Origin: an uncultured Pelosinus sp.
Lineage (GTDB): Bacteria; Bacillota; Negativicutes; UMGS1260
NCBI GenBank assembly: GCA_900550105.1
Contig: URQW01000107.1
Span: forward strand, 1-8,805
Length of the DNA: 8,805 nt
Direction of reading: 5' to 3'
A program made the position numbers and the translations under genes. Positions within the stretch are counted from its first letter, which is position 1; the number at the start of each line of letters is the position of its first letter. The notes under the pieces are model-generated. The model worked only from the letters and a program-made list of their open reading frames with translations. It was not told where the DNA came from and did not search any database. This document shows positions 1 through 5,820 of the stretch, piece after piece.

Positions 1-157
1 GAAAGATGAGTTTGCTTTACTTGATACTTTGACAGATTTGTCAACTTGGCAAGCTCCTATCGGCCTAGCTTCGCTCAAAGGAAAAGCAAAGCTGCATCAG
101 CGTTGTTGTGAAAAAGGCGCTATGAAAGAAACGGTTTTAGCAATTTTAGAAAAATAA
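1..157 (+). CDS. 3' end of an unidentified gene (C-terminal 51 residues)
   Basis: An open frame enters from the left edge in the frame beginning at base 2 and ends at a TAA at 155-157, giving a 51-residue C-terminal fragment. It begins KDEFALLDTL and ends TVLAILEK. It contains a Cys-Cys pair near its end (LHQRCCEKGA) and is mildly basic, with no membrane segment. A strong terminator begins 8 bases after the stop, which supports it being the true end of a transcribed gene. I do not recognise the family from this fragment and assign no function. The gene is cut by the window, not necessarily broken. Confidence 0.7.
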   Translation, partial: KDEFALLDTLTDLSTWQAPIGLASLKGKAKLHQRCCEKGAMKETVLAILEK

Positions 158-164
158 AGATAAG

Positions 165-196
165 AAAGCGGCTGCTCTTTGAGCAGCCGCTTTTTT
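165..196 (+). terminator. Rho-independent terminator, probably bidirectional
   Basis: A perfect 13-base inverted repeat (165-177 and 181-193, GC-rich core GCGGCTGCTC) encloses a 3-base TTT loop. It is followed by a run of T ending at 196. It lies 8 bases after the stop of the left-edge gene. Read on the minus strand, the stem is followed by a T-rich but interrupted stretch, so it could also stop transcripts of the convergent peptidase gene that ends at 218. Confidence 0.93.
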
Positions 197-217
197 CTGA
201 ACAGCTATGTTTTAAAC

Positions 218-2017
218 TTATAATAAGGCTTCTAATTTGTCGAGCAGTTGGGAAAACTTAACTAAAGTCTGTTCAATTGGTTTGCCTGATGCTAAATCAA
301 CTCCACCTGCTTTTAAGAGATTCAGAGAATAATCAGAACCGCCACTGCTTAAAAAGTTTAGGTATTGTTTCTGGGCAGTTTTTTCATCGGTACTGAGATG
401 ATTGGCAAAGGCGGTTGCGGCGGAATACCCTGTAGCGTATTTGTAAACATAAAAGCTGCGATAAAAATGCGGGATTCTTGACCATTCACTGACGAGGCTG
501 TCGTCAATGACTAGTTCAGGCCCGTAATATTTGGCATTTAACTCACGCCAGAGATTTTCAAAAAGCTCGGCTGTGAGGCTTTCCCCTGTTTCAGCTAACA
601 TATAAACCTTTTGTTCAAATTCAGCGAACATGGTTTGGCGGTACACAGTGGTGCGAATGGATTCCAGATATTGATTTAAGAGGTAGGCTTGGATAGAGCG
701 GTCAGCTGTGGTAGCGAGTACATGATCAATTAAGAGGATTTCGTTGGTTGTAGAAGCAACTTCAGCGCAAAAAATGGTATAAGATGACGTAGGGTACGGT
801 TGCTTTTTTTGACTATAATAGCTATGCATAGCGTGGCCGAGTTCATGGGCTAAAGTCGATACGTCATTGTATTTGCCGTCAAAATTGAGGAGGACGAAAG
901 GATGAACGCCGTAGACGCCCCAGGAATAAGCGCCTGTCTGCTTTCCTTTATTCTCGTAGACATCAACCCAGCCTGAAGCAAGACCAGTTGATAGATCAGC
1001 GAGATATTCTTTGCCGAGCGGGGCGAGGGCTTGTTTTACTAGTTTTACGGCCTCTTCATAAGAATAAGCGAGGCGGATCTGGTTCGTCAGGGGAGCATAC
1101 ATATCATACATGTGCAGCTCTGGTACGTTAAGAATCTTTTTTTTGAGAGATACGTAACGCTCCATGGCGGGAAGATGTTTATGAACTGTTGCGATTAGCT
1201 GATCGTAAAAGGAGAGCGGAATTTCATCAGGTTCCAGGGAAGCTGCCAAATGAGAGCTGTAGTGCCGTGTCTTTGCATAAAAAATATCTTTTTTGATATT
1301 GCCTCGCAGCGTTGAGGCAAACGTATTTCGATAGTTCTTATAAGTGCCCAGGAGATTTTTAAAAGCCTGCTGGCGTACTTGACGGTCTGGTGATATCATG
1401 AAAGAATGGTAGCGGCCTTCACTTAAAGGAAGCTCCTGTTTTGAAGTGTCATAAACCGCTGGAAAAGTTATATCAGCCCGCGCTAGCATCTGAAAGGTTT
1501 CGGCAGAAGCCTGTGCTACATCACCAAACGCCGACAGTAAAGCTTCTTCTTGTGCTGAGAGAATGTGTTTTTTTTGTTTTGTGAGATTTTCTAGATAAAA
1601 GCGATACTCTTCAAGTCTCTGTTCTTCGCGAAGGAAGTTTTCCAATGTTTTTGTTGGCAGTGTTAGAATTTCTGGCTCCATAAAGGCGTAAGCGGCTGAG
1701 GCTTCTGCTTCAAGGGCTTGAATTTTATTTGTCATTGCTTGGTATACGGGACTGGCGGCGTTTTCATCACGATGCATGCGAGCATAGGCGAAAAGCTTTT
1801 CGAGTGTTTGGTTGATTTTACTGCGGAGATCGAGCGCAGTCCAGAGCAGGTGGGCTGATTGGGTGATTTGACCTTTTTTGCTTTGAATTTGGGGCATTTG
1901 TTTTTTTACAGCGTCAATATCGCTTTCCCAATTTGTGTCGGTAGCATAAATATCGGTTAATTTCCATTGGAATTCAGCGGAGATTTCGTTTCGTTCGGGT
2001 ATGATAAACTTGTCCAT
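218..2017 (-). CDS. pepF: Oligoendopeptidase F (M3 family zinc metallopeptidase)
   Basis: This 599-residue protein is the usual size for PepF, a cytoplasmic zinc endopeptidase of family M3B that cuts short peptides. The zinc site is visible as HELGH at residues 391-395 (His391, Glu392, His395), with Glu419 in FCAEVAST as the likely third ligand. The IPHFYRSFYVYKYATG block (about 515-530) is the family's conserved substrate-binding His/Tyr region. The N-terminal 200 residues are helical and charged, as expected for the oligopeptidase F N-terminal domain. There is no signal peptide or membrane segment. The ATG start is supported by AAAGGAG nine bases upstream. The gene follows the amidase gene by 93 bases on the same strand with no clear terminator between them, so co-transcription is possible. 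It appears intact and ordinary. Assignment rests on family motifs and length; substrate range cannot be told from sequence. Confidence 0.96.
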   Translation of the reverse strand: MDKFIIPERNEISAEFQWKLTDIYATDTNWESDIDAVKKQMPQIQSKKGQITQSAHLLWTALDLRSKINQTLEKLFAYARMHRDENAASPVYQAMTNKIQALEAEASAAYAFMEPEILTLPTKTLENFLREEQRLEEYRFYLENLTKQKKHILSAQEEALLSAFGDVAQASAETFQMLARADITFPAVYDTSKQELPLSEGRYHSFMISPDRQVRQQAFKNLLGTYKNYRNTFASTLRGNIKKDIFYAKTRHYSSHLAASLEPDEIPLSFYDQLIATVHKHLPAMERYVSLKKKILNVPELHMYDMYAPLTNQIRLAYSYEEAVKLVKQALAPLGKEYLADLSTGLASGWVDVYENKGKQTGAYSWGVYGVHPFVLLNFDGKYNDVSTLAHELGHAMHSYYSQKKQPYPTSSYTIFCAEVASTTNEILLIDHVLATTADRSIQAYLLNQYLESIRTTVYRQTMFAEFEQKVYMLAETGESLTAELFENLWRELNAKYYGPELVIDDSLVSEWSRIPHFYRSFYVYKYATGYSAATAFANHLSTDEKTAQKQYLNFLSSGGSDYSLNLLKAGGVDLASGKPIEQTLVKFSQLLDKLEALL

Positions 2018-2026
2018 ATGAGCAGG

Positions 2027-2033
2027 CTCCTTT
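2027..2033 (-). promoter_or_regulatory. Ribosome binding site of pepF
   Basis: AAAGGAG on the minus strand sits 9 bases before the ATG at 2017 and supports that start. Confidence 0.8.
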
Positions 2034-2044
2034 GTAAATGAATT

Positions 2045-2072
2045 GGTATAGTATATAGTATTAGCAAATCAA
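2045..2072 (-). promoter_or_regulatory. Possible sigma-A-type promoter for pepF
   Basis: On the minus strand, TTGATT (2067-2072) and TATACC (2045-2050) are separated by 16 bases, 27 bases before the start codon. Each box matches four of six consensus positions. The area is rich in overlapping TATA-like words, so the exact -10 is uncertain. If real, pepF can be transcribed without the upstream amidase gene. Confidence 0.3.
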
Positions 2073-2110
2073 TGCATCTTTCCTGTAGGATGGGGCAACT
2101 TTTTTATAGA

Positions 2111-2896
2111 TTATACTTTAAAATATTGCATAATTCCTTCAAAAAGCGCCTCGGCAGCGCTGACACGACCATCGGCACTGGCAAGTAAAACCTCTTCTTC
2201 GGGATTGGAAATAAAACCAACCTCTACCAGAGCTGCTGGCATGGATGCATAGCGGATTACATAAAAGCTGCCAAAACGAGCATTACGGTCTTTCGTTCCT
2301 AAGCGATCAACTAGTTTTTTTTGCAGACATTGGGCCAGGCGGGAAGAGTCCCCTTTACTGTAATAATAAGTGGTTGTACCTGACGCTTCTTTGCTGGTGA
2401 AAGCGTCATTATGAATGCTCAAAAACAAATCGGCTTGATTATCATTGGCAATACTGACGCGGCTACGCAATTCTTCTACTGTCGTTTCGGCGGTGACTGT
2501 AGCGAAATGGTCGCCGTCGCGTGTTAGGAGCACTTGAGCGCCGTTATTTTCTAATTTATCGCGTAAAGCTAGGGCGATGGCCAGCGTATTGTTTTTTTCA
2601 AAAGTTCCTGTGGGACCAACCGCCCCGGGGTCTTTGCCGCCGTGTCCAGGGTCAAGGCAGATTTTTTTCCCCAGCAGTCGAATGCTTTCAGGAACTTCGG
2701 TAGCAAGAGTGGCAGGGCGCTCGGCAGTTGGCGCTGGAATTGCCTGCGATTTGCTATTAATATAGATCACTTCTTTTAAGGGATCGTAAAAAACGCCCCA
2801 GCCGAGCTGGCGGCTTAAGGCTTTGATGGTCGTGAGCAGATCGCGGCTGACTTTTACCATAAGCGGAAGCTGTTGTCCGTCAACGAAAAGGCGCAT
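2111..2896 (-). CDS. N-acetylmuramoyl-L-alanine amidase (Amidase_3) without visible signal peptide
   Basis: This 261-residue protein carries a complete Amidase_3 domain from about residue 75 to the end. Zinc and catalytic residues are visible: His85 in DPGHGG, Glu100, His162 in SIHND and Glu225 in VEVGFISN. Family members cleave the amide bond between muramic acid and the stem peptide of peptidoglycan. The first 50 residues (MRLFVDGQQL through VIYINSK) resemble part of a copper-amine-oxidase-like N-terminal domain, often found on exported wall proteins, and about 25 linker residues rich in Ala and Pro follow. No hydrophobic signal sequence precedes it. The ATG at 2896 has GGAGG seven bases upstream, and an in-frame TAA (2930-2932) closes the frame with no ATG, GTG or TTG between. 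So the lack of an export signal is not a start-site error. CwlD-like sporulation amidases are a possible relation, but I cannot assign that symbol. Confidence 0.92.
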   Translation of the reverse strand: MRLFVDGQQLPLMVKVSRDLLTTIKALSRQLGWGVFYDPLKEVIYINSKSQAIPAPTAERPATLATEVPESIRLLGKKICLDPGHGGKDPGAVGPTGTFEKNNTLAIALALRDKLENNGAQVLLTRDGDHFATVTAETTVEELRSRVSIANDNQADLFLSIHNDAFTSKEASGTTTYYYSKGDSSRLAQCLQKKLVDRLGTKDRNARFGSFYVIRYASMPAALVEVGFISNPEEEVLLASADGRVSAAEALFEGIMQYFKV

Positions 2897-2903
2897 AAAG
2901 AAA

Positions 2904-2908
2904 CCTCC
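2904..2908 (-). promoter_or_regulatory. Ribosome binding site fixing the amidase start
   Basis: GGAGG on the minus strand lies 7 bases before the ATG at 2896. With an in-frame stop 11 codons further upstream and no alternative ATG, GTG or TTG between, it fixes the N-terminus of the amidase. Confidence 0.85.
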
Positions 2909-2966
2909 ATTCAGTGAGCTTTGTTTATGTTATGCACCGATCATAGCGACGGTGAAAAAACTCAGT

Positions 2967-2973
2967 AGGTGAT
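2967..2973 (+). promoter_or_regulatory. Ribosome binding site of the B12-binding radical SAM gene
   Basis: AGGTGAT matches the 3' part of the ideal AGGAGGTGAT. In that register the GG core is 7 bases from the ATG at 2977 but only 4 from the TTG at 2974, so it favours the ATG start. Confidence 0.65.
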
Positions 2974-2976
2974 TTG

Positions 2977-4728
2977 ATGAATATTTTATTAACAACTTTA
3001 AACGCGAAATATATCCATTCTTCTTTGGCGCTTCTGACCTTGCGGCAAGCTTGTCGTGAGCAGATTTTAAGCCCAATTCGGGTAGAAGAATATACGATTA
3101 ATCATTCTTTGCTTGACATTGTCAGCGACATATTTGCGGCGCGGCCTGATGTAATTGCTTTGGCTTGCTATATTTGGAATTGGGAAATGACGAAAGATCT
3201 TGTGTCGTTACTTCAGAAAGTACTACCTGAGGCAAAAATTATTTTAGGCGGCCCAGAAGTTTCCTATGATCCAAAAGTAATTTTTGCCGAATGTGCGGAA
3301 GCTGATTTTGTGATTAGCGGCGAAGGAGAAAACGCTTTGCCAGCCTTGCTGCAAAAACTTGAAGAACGCGCGTCAAATTTTTCTGCAATCCCTGGCGTGA
3401 CAGCTAGAGAAGATGCTATTTCGGCGCAGCCTGTCGCAGTGGCCGATCTTGATGCACTGCGCTTTCCTTATGAACCAGGCGATATGGAACCGCTTAAAGA
3501 AAAGATTATTTACTATGAAAGCTCGCGCGGCTGTCCTTTTTCCTGTCAGTACTGTCTTTCCAGTGCAAGCCAGGGGGTAAGGTATCGTAGTCTAGAAAAA
3601 GTTCTGGCAGAAATTGATTTTTTTGTTGCCAATAAGGTTCGACAGGTAAAATTTGTTGATCGGACTTTTAATGCTTTTGAAAAGCACTATTTTCCCATTT
3701 TGCAGCATATAAAAGAACTTGAAACAAAGACTAATTTTCATTTTGAAATTGCCGTAGAACTTTTAAATGATGAAATCATTGAGTTTTTGGCGGATATGCC
3801 TAAAGGACGAATTCAATTTGAGATTGGCGTACAATCGACTCATGAACCAACTTTGGCGGCGATTGATCGAAAGAATGATTGGCAGGAGATTGTTCGTAAG
3901 GTAACTCAGCTAAGATCCTATAACAATATGCATTTGCATCTTGACTTAATTATCGGGTTGCCCTTTGAAGACAAAAAAACCTTCGGCCGTTCTTTTAATC
4001 ATTTATATGCATTGCAACCTCATATGCTGCAGCTAGGTTTTTTAAAAATGCTCCGCGGTGCAAAAATTCATTCTCATGCTATAGAACATCACTATATCTG
4101 GATGGATCAGGCGCCATATGAGGTGTTAGCCAATGATGTATTACCTTATGAAGATGTACGTCAATTGAAGATTTTTGAAGAGGTTTTTGAACTTTACTAT
4201 AATAAGGGGCGTTTTCAAGCGACTCTGACCTACATGACGCTGTTAGCAGGCGATGCCTTTACTTTTTATGAGAATTTTAGTCAGTGGTGGGAACAGCAGG
4301 GATTTCATAAAATTTCTCATTCGACAAAACAGCTATATCAACATTTGCTTGATTATGGGCGGTTGTATTATGAGGAAAAGACACTTCTTTTAGTACAATT
4401 ATTAAAGTTCGATGCTTTAACGAATGACCAGGGGAAAATTAGACAAGAAGGACTCGACTGGAATGAACGCCGTTTTGATAAGGAAATTACAGCATTTTGG
4501 CGCAGTGAGAAAGCAGAGCAGTATGTAGCTGATTTTTCTTTTCAGACTTGGCGAACGCTGCAGAAAGAATTCCACATAGAAGTATTTACAGCGGCTGTGA
4601 AAGATTTTGTCACAACGGGGCAGCTAATAACTAGACCAACAGCTTATCTTTTTGATTATCGCCAGAAGGACGTTTTATGCTGTGAAATTGCTTGTGAAGA
4701 TTTTTGGCTGGAGGAGACAAGACTGTGA
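2977..4728 (+). CDS. B12-binding domain radical SAM protein with DUF4080-like C-terminus
   Basis: This 583-residue protein has the three-part layout of cobalamin-binding radical SAM proteins. Residues 1-140 form a Rossmann-like B12-binding region with NAKYIHSSLAL near the start, GGPEVSYDP at about 91-99 and GEGE at 115-118. The classical DxHxxG base-off motif is not visible, as in many relatives. A radical SAM core follows (about 170-370), with the iron-sulfur motif CPFSCQYC supplying Cys186, Cys190 and Cys193 (CxxxCxxC), and later QFEIGVQS and LIIGLP blocks. The last 200 residues look like DUF4080, which is of unknown function. The C-terminus adds a CCEIAC cluster (Cys568, 569, 573). The ATG at 2977 is preferred over the preceding TTG at 2974. 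The stop overlaps the next radical SAM gene's start. Substrate unknown: such enzymes do methylations, ring rearrangements or other radical chemistry, and nothing here selects one. Confidence 0.92.
   Translation: MNILLTTLNAKYIHSSLALLTLRQACREQILSPIRVEEYTINHSLLDIVSDIFAARPDVIALACYIWNWEMTKDLVSLLQKVLPEAKIILGGPEVSYDPKVIFAECAEADFVISGEGENALPALLQKLEERASNFSAIPGVTAREDAISAQPVAVADLDALRFPYEPGDMEPLKEKIIYYESSRGCPFSCQYCLSSASQGVRYRSLEKVLAEIDFFVANKVRQVKFVDRTFNAFEKHYFPILQHIKELETKTNFHFEIAVELLNDEIIEFLADMPKGRIQFEIGVQSTHEPTLAAIDRKNDWQEIVRKVTQLRSYNNMHLHLDLIIGLPFEDKKTFGRSFNHLYALQPHMLQLGFLKMLRGAKIHSHAIEHHYIWMDQAPYEVLANDVLPYEDVRQLKIFEEVFELYYNKGRFQATLTYMTLLAGDAFTFYENFSQWWEQQGFHKISHSTKQLYQHLLDYGRLYYEEKTLLLVQLLKFDALTNDQGKIRQEGLDWNERRFDKEITAFWRSEKAEQYVADFSFQTWRTLQKEFHIEVFTAAVKDFVTTGQLITRPTAYLFDYRQKDVLCCEIACEDFWLEETRL
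4710..4716 (+). promoter_or_regulatory. Ribosome binding site deciding the GTG start of the second radical SAM gene
   Basis: GGAGGAG lies inside the last codons of the upstream gene, 8 bases before GTG 4725. It falls downstream of the alternative TTG at 4704, which has no comparable site, so initiation at GTG 4725 is strongly preferred. Confidence 0.85.
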
Positions 4729-5687
4729 ATCGATATAGAACTTATTCTACATATTTAAAAGAACGTTATGGAGAAAAGGTTTATAAGTTACCTGTAAGTA
4801 TTCCCATTACCTGTCCCAATCGCGATGGTTCCTGTGGGGTAGGTGGCTGTATTTTTTGCGGAGAAATCGGTGCTGGTTATGAGAATCTGCCTGCTTCCAT
4901 GACTGTCGCGATGCAGCTTAATGCGAATAGAGAACATATTGCTCCTAAGTATAAAGCGGAAAAATACATTCCTTATTTTCAGAATTTCAGTAATACCTAT
5001 TTGCCTGTAGCTGATTTGCGCCGTTATCTTGTGGAAGCCTGTGAAAATGGGCGCCAACATAATAATGACATTGTGGGAATTGCTATTGCTACGAGACCGG
5101 ATTGTGTGGCAAAACCTTATCTAGAACTTTTTCAAGAAATTCGCGAACACTACGGTGTGGCTATTTTTCTCGAATTGGGTTTGCAGACTGTGAATTATCA
5201 CACGCTTGCTAAAATTCAGCGAGGCCATGGTTTAGCCGAATATGTCGATGCTGTGCTTATGGCTAAAGCTTATGGCGTAGAAATTTGTACGCACTTAATT
5301 TTAAATCTGCCGTGGGACGATGAAGCAGATGTCATTGAAAATGCGAAGCTTATGTCGGCTTTACGGATCGAACAAGTAAAACTTCACGCACTTTATATTG
5401 TAAAGGGAACTTTGATGGCCCAATGGTATGAAGAACAACGCTTTGCGCTTATATCCAAAGACGAATATGTACAACGAGTTATTACCTTTTTGAACTACCT
5501 CCATCCTGATATTGTTTTGCAGCGATTAATTGGGCGGGCGCCAGAAAGCAATACTCTCTTTAGTAATTGGCAGACTGGTTGGTGGAAAATTCGCGATCAA
5601 ATTGAGGCGGATCTTATTGCAACTGATAGTTATCAAGGGAAGTTGTGTGATTATTTAGGGGGGAAGCAGAGTCGGAAATTCTTTTAA
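4725..5687 (+). CDS. Radical SAM protein of the YhcC/TIGR01212 type
   Basis: This 320-residue protein begins MNRYRTYSTYLKERYGEKVY and matches the compact Elp3-related YhcC/TIGR01212 radical SAM family in length and opening motif. The 4Fe-4S site is CPNRDGSCGVGGCIFC, with Cys30, Cys42 and Cys45 in the family's Cx11CxxC spacing and an extra cysteine at 37. Downstream blocks include IAIATRPDC, FLELGLQT and HLILNLPW, typical of the partial TIM barrel. The family has no firmly assigned substrate that I can state. The GTG start overlaps the upstream gene's TGA (GTGA, four bases shared), so the two radical SAM proteins are probably translationally coupled and made in similar amounts. A TTG at 4704 would add seven residues but lacks a ribosome binding site. 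The protein is soluble, with no signal or membrane segment. Confidence 0.93.
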   Translation: MNRYRTYSTYLKERYGEKVYKLPVSIPITCPNRDGSCGVGGCIFCGEIGAGYENLPASMTVAMQLNANREHIAPKYKAEKYIPYFQNFSNTYLPVADLRRYLVEACENGRQHNNDIVGIAIATRPDCVAKPYLELFQEIREHYGVAIFLELGLQTVNYHTLAKIQRGHGLAEYVDAVLMAKAYGVEICTHLILNLPWDDEADVIENAKLMSALRIEQVKLHALYIVKGTLMAQWYEEQRFALISKDEYVQRVITFLNYLHPDIVLQRLIGRAPESNTLFSNWQTGWWKIRDQIEADLIATDSYQGKLCDYLGGKQSRKFF

Positions 5688-5753
5688 TCGCTTTTTGAGA
5701 AATTTCTAAGCAGGAAAAATAGATTTTTAGGAAGAAAATAGAAATGGAGTTTT

Positions 5754-5782
5754 TTGACGAATTATAGGATAAAGTTTATGGA
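5754..5782 (+). promoter_or_regulatory. Weak candidate promoter for the enzyme I-PFK fusion gene
   Basis: TTGACG (5754-5759) matches five of six -35 positions and is followed, after 17 bases, by TATGGA (5777-5782), a poor -10 match. No convincing terminator ends the preceding radical SAM gene, so read-through from that operon is an alternative source of transcript. Confidence 0.22.
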
Positions 5783-5810
5783 TAAGTGAATCGCTTTTGT
5801 AGAGTTAAAT

Positions 5811-5817
5811 GGAGGGA
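5811..5817 (+). promoter_or_regulatory. Ribosome binding site deciding the fusion gene start
   Basis: The GGAGGGA run lies over the second codon of the longest open frame (ATG 5809), so it cannot serve that ATG. The GGAGG core is 5 bases from GTG 5821 and 14 from GTG 5830. GTG 5821 is therefore preferred; GTG 5830, which would give an N-terminus of MKKFTGIGASPG, is the main alternative. Confidence 0.65.
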
Positions 5818-5820
5818 AGT

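Noticed and set aside
2935..2954. CACCG / CGGTG inverted repeat between the divergent amidase and radical SAM genes as an operator
   Set aside because: The arms are only five bases with a 10-base spacer, and no convincing promoter overlaps it; likely chance.
5700..5735. AT-rich inverted repeat (AAAAAT / ATTTTT) as a terminator after the second radical SAM gene
   Set aside because: The stem is only A-T pairs with almost no loop and no following T run, so it would not be a stable terminator.
5686..5798. 10-base direct repeat AATCGCTTTT at 5686-5695 and 5789-5798 in and beside the gap before the fusion gene
   Set aside because: It was considered as a regulator site or insertion scar, but it is short, overlaps the stop codon of the previous gene, and does not fit the catabolite-repression site consensus.
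5809..5820. ATG at 5809 as the start of the fusion gene
   Set aside because: The only good ribosome binding site lies at or after this codon, and the extra four residues precede the usual enzyme I N-terminus; GTG 5821 fits better.
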